From positions 1-34,572 of the forward strand of contig VGRU01000010.1 in assembly GCA_016875255.1 (NCBI GenBank): DNA of 34,572 nucleotides, written 5' to 3'. This DNA is from Deltaproteobacteria bacterium (GTDB lineage Bacteria; Desulfobacterota; BSN033; UBA1163). Shown one piece after another: positions 14,746 through 21,715 of the stretch. Under the pieces are notes generated by a model. The model was not told the origin of the DNA, did no database searches, and saw only the letters and a list, made by a program, of their open reading frames with translations. Positions within the stretch are counted from its first letter, which is position 1. The number at the start of each line of letters is the position of its first letter. Position numbers and translations under genes: made by a program.

Positions 14746-14847
14746 GGTAAAGAAGCCAGTTTAGTTGGTAGGTTATGTCGTTGGTCCTTAATGATCGAGC
14801 CCTAACCTTTACCCATAAACGAAACCGGCCTCCTCACCCTAACCTTG
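14739..14847. repeat. GGTTAAGGTAAAG-type imperfect palindrome, copy A
   Basis: Starts at the stop codon of the small cassette gene and ends CACCCTAACCTT. It aligns along its length with copy B at 32437-32542 (shared GGTTA-GGTAAAGA-GCC-GTTTAG, AAACCGGC-TCCT-A). Each copy can fold on itself. Confidence 0.65.
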
Positions 14848-14919
14848 AAAGACCATTACTCTCAGAGTCGAAGGGTAGCCTGCAGCGTGCAAGGCAAGAT
14901 GTAATGTTTAGGTGAAACG

Positions 14920-17220
14920 ATGGAGACTCGGGGATGGCTTTTTGACCTCTACCCGCTTGACTCCTCGATGATCCTCTGGATCAAAGGCGAGGATGGGTTG
15001 ATCCATCGATTTGAAGATCTTTTCCGGCCTCGATTCTATGCGCAGGGCAGCAGGGAAGATCTTGTTGCCCTGTTTGACTCACTCCGGGAAAGCCGATGGG
15101 CTACCGGGTATCAGTGGGTCAGGAAGAGGGAATTCTGGAGCGGGCACGAAGTGGAGGTGATGGAGATCGAAATGACCGATCCGGAACATTATGCCCAACT
15201 CCCGAGAGTTCTCCCTTCATGGGAGGAGAGAATAACCTTCTATAACTGCGATATCCCTTCCCCTCAGGCTTACCTTTACGAAAAGGGACTCTTTCCAACA
15301 GGTCGATGTGTCGCTGAAATCGAGGGGACTCGAATCTTCGGAATTCAGCCCGACAAATCCGAGAGCGTGTGGGTGGATGAAGGAGACCTTCCTGACCTGC
15401 GGGTGATGGCCCTGAGCCATTGCGTTTCAGGATTGGGAAAAGCGCTCCTGTTGGAATGTGAGGGGTATCGGATAGAGATGGAGGATGTGGATATTGGAGA
15501 GATCAGGAGGTTTATCAAACAGTTCGATCCCGATGTGATCCTGAGCGATAACGGTGACGCTTCTCTTCTCCCTTTTCTCTTTTCATTAGAGAGAAGAGGG
15601 AAAACCTCCATCCCCTGGGACAGGGAACCCCATCCCATCCGGAGGCAGATCGATCCGAGAGGCCATTCCTACTTCTCCTATGGCCGGACCTACTACCGGG
15701 CTCCTGCCCATCTCTTTTTCGGAAGATGGCATATTGATAGACGCAACTCCTTCATCTATGGGGAGTCGGGGATGGAGGGCGTGATCGAACTGGCACGATT
15801 GGCCAAGATTCCGGTTCAGCGGATGACCCGTACCTCTCCGGGAACAGCCATCACCTCGATGCAGCTCGACCGGGCCTTTCAGGATGGCATTCTCATTCCC
15901 TGGAGGAAAGGGGAGCCTGAGCAGTTCAAGACAGCATGGGATCTGCTTGTTGCCGACAAAGGCGGTCTTGTTTTTCAGCCGAAGTTAGGGATCTTCGAGG
16001 AAGTGGCGGAGATTGACTTCGCTTCGATGTATCCGACAATCATGGCCATTCATAATATCTCCGCGGAGACCGTGCTCTGCAAATGCTGCCAGAACCACCG
16101 GGTCCCGGAGGCAGGCTATACGATCTGTGAGAAACGGGAGGGGCTCGTGCCGAAAACCGTTAGACCCATTTTGACAAGGAGGGCATGGCTGAAGAAGGGA
16201 GTCAAAGAAATGGAAGGTGGAAGGTGGAAAGTGGAAAGTGGATTGCCCCTCACCCCACCCTCTCCCCTGGCGAGAGAGGGTAAGGGTGAGGGGGAAAAGA
16301 AAGAAATCTGTCACCGCAAGCAGACGGCGTTGAAGTGGATGCTGGTGACCTGTTTCGGATATTTGGGCTACCGGAATGCCCGCTTTGGAAGGATTGAAGC
16401 CCACGAAGCAGTCACGGCCTTTGGAAGGGAGAAGCTCCTTCAAGCAAAAGAGGTCTGTGAGGAGGAAGGGTTCGAACTTCTCCATGCGATTACCGATTCT
16501 CTCTGGATCCGGAAGAAAGGATTGAACGGGGAAGAGGTTCTAAAACTCTGTCAGAGGATCAGCGAGGCCACCGGGGTTACGATGAGTCTGGAGGGAGTTT
16601 ACCGATGGGTGGCTTTTCTTCCTTCAAAGAGGAATCGAGAAAGCCCTGTGGCCAACCGTTATTTCGGCCTTTTCAAAAATGGTAAGATCAAAGCGAGGGG
16701 ATTGGCATTCCGACGAAGCGATACGCCTCCTCTGATTCAGGAGGCCCAGGTCCGGATGCTGGAGGTTCTGAAAACGACAAAAGATGCCAGTGATTACAGA
16801 TTGAAGATTCCTGAGATTTTAGATCTCCTTCTCGAATATAGCCTGATGTTAAAAGATGGTCGGATGAAGCAAGAGGATCTGACCATTGCGAAGAGGATCT
16901 CTCAGGAGCCGAATGCCTATAAGGTGGATAGCCTCACCGCCCTTGCTGCCCAGCAATTGGAAGATACGGGAATTCCGATCCATCCCGGAGAGAAGGTCAG
17001 GTATGTGATCAAGGATGCCCAATCCAGGGATAAGGCAGAGCGAGTAAGGCCTTTTCCACTGGTAGGACCCGACGACACCTACGATGTCAAAAAGTATCTG
17101 GAGTTGCTCATGAAGGCGACCGAGGAGCTACTGATTCCTTTTGGTTATGATGCGAAGCGCCTGAAAGAGCTAATCGATGTTTCGTTCCCCCTCTCCCTCG
17201 ACGGGAGAGGGCAAGGGTGA
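14920..17220 (+). CDS. Family-B DNA polymerase, exonuclease-degenerate, with in-frame repeat insertion
   Basis: 766 residues. Polymerase motif A is intact (DFASMYPTIM, Asp366), motif B is RKQTALKWMLVTCFGYLGY (about 466-484), motif C is HAITDSLW (Asp526). In motif C the first Asp of the usual DTDS is Ile, but the catalytic second Asp remains, so synthesis is plausible. The exonuclease is eroded: the Exo I DxE position reads VMALSHCV, Exo II keeps only SDNGD, and Exo III lacks its Asp. Cysteines 387, 389, 390 and 403 between motifs A and B recall the Fe-S-binding CysX site of Pol epsilon. Residues about 430-460 (EGGRWKVESGLPLTPPSPLA and flanks) are encoded by repeat DNA. The last 10 codons also come from a related repeat. 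In a lexA cassette it is probably a DNA-damage-induced, error-prone polymerase (inference). Confidence 0.88.
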   Translation: METRGWLFDLYPLDSSMILWIKGEDGLIHRFEDLFRPRFYAQGSREDLVALFDSLRESRWATGYQWVRKREFWSGHEVEVMEIEMTDPEHYAQLPRVLPSWEERITFYNCDIPSPQAYLYEKGLFPTGRCVAEIEGTRIFGIQPDKSESVWVDEGDLPDLRVMALSHCVSGLGKALLLECEGYRIEMEDVDIGEIRRFIKQFDPDVILSDNGDASLLPFLFSLERRGKTSIPWDREPHPIRRQIDPRGHSYFSYGRTYYRAPAHLFFGRWHIDRRNSFIYGESGMEGVIELARLAKIPVQRMTRTSPGTAITSMQLDRAFQDGILIPWRKGEPEQFKTAWDLLVADKGGLVFQPKLGIFEEVAEIDFASMYPTIMAIHNISAETVLCKCCQNHRVPEAGYTICEKREGLVPKTVRPILTRRAWLKKGVKEMEGGRWKVESGLPLTPPSPLAREGKGEGEKKEICHRKQTALKWMLVTCFGYLGYRNARFGRIEAHEAVTAFGREKLLQAKEVCEEEGFELLHAITDSLWIRKKGLNGEEVLKLCQRISEATGVTMSLEGVYRWVAFLPSKRNRESPVANRYFGLFKNGKIKARGLAFRRSDTPPLIQEAQVRMLEVLKTTKDASDYRLKIPEILDLLLEYSLMLKDGRMKQEDLTIAKRISQEPNAYKVDSLTALAAQQLEDTGIPIHPGEKVRYVIKDAQSRDKAERVRPFPLVGPDDTYDVKKYLELLMKATEELLIPFGYDAKRLKELIDVSFPLSLDGRGQG
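16210..16294. repeat. Repeat inserted in frame within polB
   Basis: Five 7-nt units (ATGGAAG, GTGGAAG, GTGGAAA, GTGGAAA, GTGGATT; 16210-16244) followed by a hairpin element 16246-16294 (CCCCTCACCC ... CGAGAGAGGG ... GGGTGAGGGG). It reads through in frame and adds about 30 residues before motif B. Confidence 0.8.
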
Positions 17221-17224
17221 GGGT
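17187..17224. repeat. Related hairpin repeat at the 3' end of polB
   Basis: CCCCCTCTCCCTCGACGGGAGAGGGCAAGGGTGAGGG is the shorter relative of 16246-16294. It encodes the last PolB residues (FPLSLDGRGQG) and contains the stop codon. Confidence 0.75.
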
Positions 17225-17235
17225 GTGAGAAAAAA

Positions 17236-17263
17236 TTGACATATTTTCTGACTGTGATATTTT
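17236..17263 (+). promoter_or_regulatory. Putative promoter upstream of tcmP
   Basis: TTGACA (17236-17241), 16-nt spacer, TATTTT (17258-17263), about 190 nt before the tcmP start. The gap also holds a 31-codon ORF (17305-17400) without a ribosome site, and a GACCTTCGGTC mini-hairpin near 17410. Confidence 0.4.
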
Positions 17264-17459
17264 GTGTGTGACGATGTATTTTCGGCCATGATAATTAGAA
17301 AATAATGGCTAAGAAAATAGACGAAGAAGAGGGCCAAACCTTCAAAATTTATTCTTTGGATCTCAGTTGTCAGGAAGCATGGTTAATGCGGAGGGGGTAG
17401 CCTGCGGAGACCTTCGGTCCTTGGAATGCCAAGAACATTATCCGGGGTGTGTTTAGGGC

Positions 17460-18293
17460 ATGAACATGTCAAAATATGACGAAATCGGTTACTGGTCAGA
17501 GGTAAAGCTTGACATTATCCGCAAATATGTATCTGCTTATTCGACGATCATAAACAAGCAGAAAAGTATCCAGAGTTACCTGTACATTGACGCATTTGCT
17601 GGAGCCGGAGTCCACATAAAAAAGCAAACACGCGAATTCATTACCGGCAGTCCCTTGAACGCATTGGTCATTTCTCCTGCATTTTCAGAGTATCATTTCA
17701 TCGACTTGGACGGCGACAAGGTAGACAAACTTCGTGAGATTGTTGGGGAGCGCAGAGATGTCTCTTTTCACAAAGGAGATTGCAACAAAGTACTCCTTGC
17801 AGAGGTTTTTCCCAGATGTCGATACGAGGATTATCGCAGAGCATTGTGTTTGCTTGATCCGTATGGTCTTAACGTTAACTGGGAGGTGCTGCAGAAAGCT
17901 GGGGAAATGAAGAGTATCGAAATCTTCTATAATTTTGTGATCATGGACGCAAATATGAATGTATTTTGGCGTTCTCCTGACAAGGTCAAAACCAATCAAG
18001 TTGCACGAATGGATGCAGTGTGGGGTGATCATTCGTGGCATCAAGCAACTTACAGAAAAACACCAGGATTGTTCGGTGAAATGGAAGAAAAGACGACTAA
18101 TAAAGCCGTGATTGATACATTCCGTGAACGGCTCAAAAAAGTGGCAGGGTTCAAATATGTTCCCGAACCTATGCCCATGAGGAATTCAAAAGGTTCTGTG
18201 ATATATTATTTGCTCTTTGCTTCACCAAATAGAACTGGTGCGAAGATTGTGAAGGACATTTTTGATAATTACCGAGACAGGGGGGTGCTGTAA
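17460..18293 (+). CDS. tcmP: Three-Cys-motif partner protein TcmP
   Basis: 277 residues. The start [20 protein letters not shown] and the methyltransferase-like loop [30 protein letters not shown], then [16 protein letters not shown] and [18 protein letters not shown], identify the TcmP family. These proteins have a Rossmann methyltransferase-like core and are always beside a three-Cys-motif (DUF5131) protein. Here the stop overlaps the partner's start (TAATG). The biological role of the pair is not established; occurrence in phage and defence regions suggests nucleic acid modification or conflict. Confidence 0.9.
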   Translation: MNMSKYDEIGYWSEVKLDIIRKYVSAYSTIINKQKSIQSYLYIDAFAGAGVHIKKQTREFITGSPLNALVISPAFSEYHFIDLDGDKVDKLREIVGERRDVSFHKGDCNKVLLAEVFPRCRYEDYRRALCLLDPYGLNVNWEVLQKAGEMKSIEIFYNFVIMDANMNVFWRSPDKVKTNQVARMDAVWGDHSWHQATYRKTPGLFGEMEEKTTNKAVIDTFRERLKKVAGFKYVPEPMPMRNSKGSVIYYLLFASPNRTGAKIVKDIFDNYRDRGVL

Positions 18294-19033
18294 TGGCAAT
18301 AAACTCCTCCATTGAATGGACTGAAGCCACATGGAATCCAGTCACCGGTTGTACCAAAATAAGCCCTGGATGCGGCCATTGCTACGCCGAGCGTATGGCC
18401 AAACGGCTTCAGGCGATGGGTCAACCCAACTACATAAATGGATTTGAGATTGCTTTGCACGAGAGAGTCCTAAAATCGCCGCTGATGTGGAAGAAACCGC
18501 AAACTATTTTTGTGAACTCGATGAGCGATCTTTTCCATGAGGATGTCCCAACTAAATTTATCCAGAAGGTCTTTCATATCATGGGACAGGCCCACTGGCA
18601 TCGTTTCCAAATTCTGACAAAAAGATCAGATCGACTTCTTGATCTCGCTCCTAAACTTCCTTGGAATTTCAACATTTGGATGGGAGTCAGCGTTGAAAAT
18701 CAAGAATTTACTTTTAGGGTCGATCATCTCCGCAGAGTTGAAGCAAAAATTAAATTTATTTCCTTTGAACCACTTCTCGGGCCCGTACGCAATCTCAATC
18801 TCAGAGGGATAGATTGGGTCATCGTAGGGGGAGAATCCGGACATCAGGCGAGACCAATGCATGCCTCCTGGGTCGTAGATATCCGTAACCAATGCCAGAA
18901 GATGGAAGTGCCATTCTTCTTTAAACAGTGGGGTGGTCCAAACAGGAAGAAAACTGGGCGAAAGCTCGAAGGCAGAACATGGGATGAAATTCCGCCGGCT
19001 GCCGATATGACACGGGCGGTATGCAATTATTGA
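18293..19033 (+). CDS. DUF5131 (phage Gp37/Gp68) three-Cys-motif protein
   Basis: 246 residues. [20 protein letters not shown] followed by [13 protein letters not shown] carries the three cysteines (C-x7-C-x2-C), resembling a radical SAM cluster motif. The rest ([77 protein letters not shown]) is the classic DUF5131 order. Coupled to tcmP upstream. A radical SAM-like barrel is inferred from the family; the substrate is unknown. Confidence 0.92.
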   Translation: MAINSSIEWTEATWNPVTGCTKISPGCGHCYAERMAKRLQAMGQPNYINGFEIALHERVLKSPLMWKKPQTIFVNSMSDLFHEDVPTKFIQKVFHIMGQAHWHRFQILTKRSDRLLDLAPKLPWNFNIWMGVSVENQEFTFRVDHLRRVEAKIKFISFEPLLGPVRNLNLRGIDWVIVGGESGHQARPMHASWVVDIRNQCQKMEVPFFFKQWGGPNRKKTGRKLEGRTWDEIPPAADMTRAVCNY

Positions 19034-19141
19034 AAGGTGACAATTTTAAACCTTCAGCATTCATTTTAGAAGGAGTTGCCCGTAAAGGCACACAAAACAC
19101 TGGCTAAAAGATCAGAAATTAAATCCATTAGGGGAAGTAAA

Positions 19142-20428
19142 ATGGAAACGGTACATAAAGTAATTATTGGGGATTCGAGGTGGATGAAGGAAGTTCCCGA
19201 TGAATCGGTTCATCTTGTTATTACTTCGCCGCCTTATTGGCAATTAAAAGATTATGGAAATGGAAAACAGATCGGATTCAATGACACTTATGAAGAGTAT
19301 ATTAACAATCTTAATCTTGTTTGGAGTGAGTGTCATAGAGTCTTGCACAAAGGTTGCCGTCTTTGTGTCAATATAGGTGACCAGTTTGCGCGGTCCGTTT
19401 ATTATGGAAGATATAAGATTATTCCAATCAGAACGGAGATTATTAAATTTTGTGAAAGCGCCGGATTTGATTACATGGGCGCCATCATCTGGCAGAAGGT
19501 AACCACCTGCCATACGACAGGTGGAGCAACAGTCATGGGTTCCTATCCATACCCCCGGAGTGGAATTATTAAATTAGATTACGAATTCATTTTGATTTTT
19601 AAAAAGTATGGCGAATCGCCGAAAGTCAGTCAAAAAATAAAAGAACAATCAAAGTTAACACAGGAAGAATGGAATCAATACTTTATAGGGCATTGGAACT
19701 TCCCTGGAGAAAAACAGGATAAGCACTTGGCGATGTTTCCCGAGGAATTACCAAGGCGGGTCATCAAAATGTTCAGTTTTGTCGGGGATACCGTGCTCGA
19801 TCCCTTCTTGGGTAGTGGAACAACATCCCTTGCAGCAAGGAATCTTGATAGAAACTCAATTGGATATGAAATAAATGAAGATTATTTACCGACAATAAGG
19901 GAGAAACTCGGGATAAGACAGAAAGATATTTTTAGGGAAGCAGTTGTTGAAATAATAAAACAAGAAGAAGGCACGGGAGACTTTCAGGAAAGGATTGACA
20001 GACTTCCCTATATCTTTAAAGATCCTATAAAATTTGATAAGAGGGTTGATCCTAAAAAAATGAGATTTGGCTCAAAGATATCTGCCGATGTTGTTTCTCA
20101 TAGAGAGGAGTATTATTCGGTGAAAGAAGTTATATCGCCAGAAGTTATGGTTTTAAATGATGGTTTAAAAGTCAGGCTATTAGGCGTGAAGGGAAAACCG
20201 GACAAGAACGGCCAAGCTGTCCAGTTCTTAAAAGAAAAGACCCGTGGCCAGAAAGTATTTATGAAGTTTGATACGATCAAATATGATAGGGAGAATAATC
20301 TGCTTTGTTACCTTTATTTATGGAATAAGACCTTTTTAAATGCCCATTTGATTAAAAATGAGTTAGTGGATGTGGATAACTCATTCGATTACAAATACAA
20401 ATCTAAATTTTTGAGATTAAGAGGGTAA
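19142..20428 (+). CDS. DNA methyltransferase fused to a degenerate SNase-like domain
   Basis: 428 residues from ATG 19142 (GGGGAAG site); a 22-codon extension from TTG 19076 is not needed. N-terminal beta-class amino-methyltransferase: catalytic TSPPYW near residue 29, then the SAM motif DPFLGSGTTSLAA, giving N4-cytosine or N6-adenine methylation. After about residue 310, GLKVRLLGVKGKP, GQAVQFLKEKTRGQKV, YDRENNLLCYLYL and LIKNELVDVD follow the staphylococcal nuclease fold. The catalytic Asp/Glu (normally IDAPE) and the second Arg (normally DRYGR) are replaced, so this part is probably a DNA-binding OB-fold. It is followed 4 nt later by a restriction-like ORF, suggesting a type II pair. Confidence 0.85.
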   Translation: METVHKVIIGDSRWMKEVPDESVHLVITSPPYWQLKDYGNGKQIGFNDTYEEYINNLNLVWSECHRVLHKGCRLCVNIGDQFARSVYYGRYKIIPIRTEIIKFCESAGFDYMGAIIWQKVTTCHTTGGATVMGSYPYPRSGIIKLDYEFILIFKKYGESPKVSQKIKEQSKLTQEEWNQYFIGHWNFPGEKQDKHLAMFPEELPRRVIKMFSFVGDTVLDPFLGSGTTSLAARNLDRNSIGYEINEDYLPTIREKLGIRQKDIFREAVVEIIKQEEGTGDFQERIDRLPYIFKDPIKFDKRVDPKKMRFGSKISADVVSHREEYYSVKEVISPEVMVLNDGLKVRLLGVKGKPDKNGQAVQFLKEKTRGQKVFMKFDTIKYDRENNLLCYLYLWNKTFLNAHLIKNELVDVDNSFDYKYKSKFLRLRG

Positions 20429-20432
20429 TAGA

Positions 20433-20780
20433 ATGCCAAAAGATTGGATAATGGGCAGTGATGGGGAAAATCTTAAATTTAAAAGGGAAACCCTACTGAA
20501 TTATGGAATGAATCGATGGGGGTTGAATAAAGCTCAGAGTGTGGGGAAGACCTCAGAATTGATTAGAAAATGTGCTCCAAGCTCATTTGAGGAATGGAAA
20601 TCCTATTACTTTAACAATGCGACTCAGAAGAAACGGAATGGAATCAAGATAACCAGAGAATTTATTAGAGATTTGGGTCAAAAGCTTTATTCTGTGAAGT
20701 CTGGTAAAAAGAAGAAAATATTTAATGTTGAGGTCATTGAAGAAATTAGAAAAGAAATCGAAACATTGAAAAAAGACTGA
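20433..20780 (+). CDS. Short restriction-endonuclease-like protein (MjaI-type N-terminus?)
   Basis: 115 residues directly downstream of the methyltransferase. The segment LKFKRETLLNYGMNRWGLNK, then SVGKTSELIRKCAPSSFEEW KSYYFNNATQKK and GIKITREFIRDLGQKLY, resembles, from memory, the N-terminal part of MjaI-family type II endonucleases. The family is roughly twice this length and its catalytic part is absent here: the protein ends in lysine/glutamate-rich sequence just before an attC-like site. It may be truncated, or a specificity or control protein of the methyltransferase. Family assignment is tentative; reality as a gene is likely from spacing and codon pattern. Confidence 0.6.
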   Translation: MPKDWIMGSDGENLKFKRETLLNYGMNRWGLNKAQSVGKTSELIRKCAPSSFEEWKSYYFNNATQKKRNGIKITREFIRDLGQKLYSVKSGKKKKIFNVEVIEEIRKEIETLKKD

Positions 20781-20792
20781 AACCACTGCATT

Positions 20793-20861
20793 GCCTGACA
20801 CAGCACAAACGGCTAAAGTCTAAATTGCCTCGCAGCTCCGTTTGTGCTGGAGACGTTAGGT
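20793..20861 (+). other. attC: Solitary attC-like integron recombination site
   Basis: The right end carries GTTAGGT (20855-20861), matching the R' core GTTRRRY. The left end carries GCCTGAC (20793-20799), one base from RYYYAAC. Inside, AGCACAAACGG (20802-20812) and CCGTTTGTGCT (20838-20848) form an 11-bp perfect stem with unequal spacers (2 and 6 nt), the asymmetry expected of attC. Total length 69 nt is in the normal range. No integrase was seen in the window. The site sits 12 nt behind the restriction-like ORF, where a cassette's attC should be. Confidence 0.65.
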
Positions 20862-20894
20862 TTGAATGTTTTTTATAAAAGAAGGGAATCGCTG

Positions 20895-21326
20895 ATGGAG
20901 AGATTTTTATTCTGGCAAAGATGGCTATTTATTGTTGGAGTTGTCATTTCCATTTTTGGAATGTTTATGTCTTTTTTTAGCGGGACAGCACTTTTTTATT
21001 TGTTCGACAGTAACATCAATCCTGTTTTCTGGGGAACCGCTGATGTGGCTGATGGTGTGAAAGGGTTTCAAAGATGGATATATGGCGCATGGGGAGCAAC
21101 GGCAGCAGGTTGGGGAATATTTGTGACCTTTATTGCCCATTATCCGTTTCAAAGAAAAGAAAAATGGTCATGGAATTGTTTATTATCGGGAGTCTTTGTA
21201 TGGTTCATGATCGATACCGGATTTTCTGCTTATTTCAATGTTTATATCAATGTAATTCTTAACACGATCTTTTTAATGGCAGTTATATTGCCGCTCATTT
21301 CCACAAGAAAACATTTTACCGGATAG
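20895..21326 (+). CDS. Small multi-pass membrane protein
   Basis: 143 residues from ATG 20895; the longer reading from 20844 would begin inside the attC-like site and is rejected. Four hydrophobic segments are evident (FIVGVVISIFGMFMSFFSG; GAWGATAAGWGIFVTFIAHY; LLSGVFVWFMIDTGFSAYF; VILNTIFLMAVILPLIS). No known catalytic motif. It is the first gene after the attC-like site and has AT-richer coding than the flanking operons, in keeping with a mobile cassette origin (inference). No second attC was found after its stop. Confidence 0.65.
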   Translation: MERFLFWQRWLFIVGVVISIFGMFMSFFSGTALFYLFDSNINPVFWGTADVADGVKGFQRWIYGAWGATAAGWGIFVTFIAHYPFQRKEKWSWNCLLSGVFVWFMIDTGFSAYFNVYINVILNTIFLMAVILPLISTRKHFTG

Positions 21327-21429
21327 AAAAAAACAATACCGGATTCCCGATTTTTATTTAGAGGGTTTTCAAAAGACAGGTTGTCATGTTATAAAATAAT
21401 AAAGCGTAATTAAAAAAGGAGGGGTATTC

Positions 21430-21624
21430 ATGGATAAACAGGAAAAATTAGAAGAGTTAAAAGCGAAGCTTGATGAATTGAAAGGAAGGGACCCTTCTCA
21501 CTGCTCCGGGACTGACACATTTGTCGGCCATACAGGGCACACGATGTCTCCAGAACTTTTCCAAAGGATCGAAGAACTGGAGGAAGAAATTAAGAAGTTA
21601 GAAAAGGAATTGAAGACAACTTAG
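21430..21624 (+). CDS. Small coiled-coil protein
   Basis: 64 residues with a strong AAAGGAGG site before ATG 21430. Two charged helices (KQEKLEELKAKLDELKG; LFQRIEELEEEIKKLEKELK) flank a Cys/His-bearing loop (DPSHCSGTDTFVGHTGHTMS). Similar short proteins occur in other anaerobes; the function is unknown. The loop's Cys and three His could bind a metal. Confidence 0.65.
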   Translation: MDKQEKLEELKAKLDELKGRDPSHCSGTDTFVGHTGHTMSPELFQRIEELEEEIKKLEKELKTT

Positions 21625-21639
21625 CTCTGCCTTCCTATT

Positions 21640-21715
21640 CATCGCTTTGGAAGCTGTGGTTTAAAAAAAGATAGGTTATAATTATCTAATTTTGTAACCA
21701 TAATCCAAAGCGATG
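21640..21715. promoter_or_regulatory. 12-bp inverted repeat framing the radical SAM gene start
   Basis: CATCGCTTTGGA (21640-21651) pairs perfectly with TCCAAAGCGATG (21704-21715); the right arm includes the ATG at 21713. A TATAAT box lies between them (21677-21682). The gene has no Shine-Dalgarno sequence. Confidence 0.5.

Noticed and set aside
16210..16294. Frameshift or pseudogene status of polB because of the repeat insertion
   Set aside because: The insertion keeps the frame and motif B and C follow intact, so the gene is called as functional in principle.
16490..16505. PolB inactive because motif C lacks the first Asp
   Set aside because: The second Asp (TDS, residue 526) is the essential one in characterised B-family enzymes and is present with motif A Asp366.
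17305..17400. 31-codon ORF (MAKKIDEEEGQTFKIYSLDL...) between polB and tcmP
   Set aside because: No ribosome site, no recognised family, and length within chance expectation; noted only as gap content.
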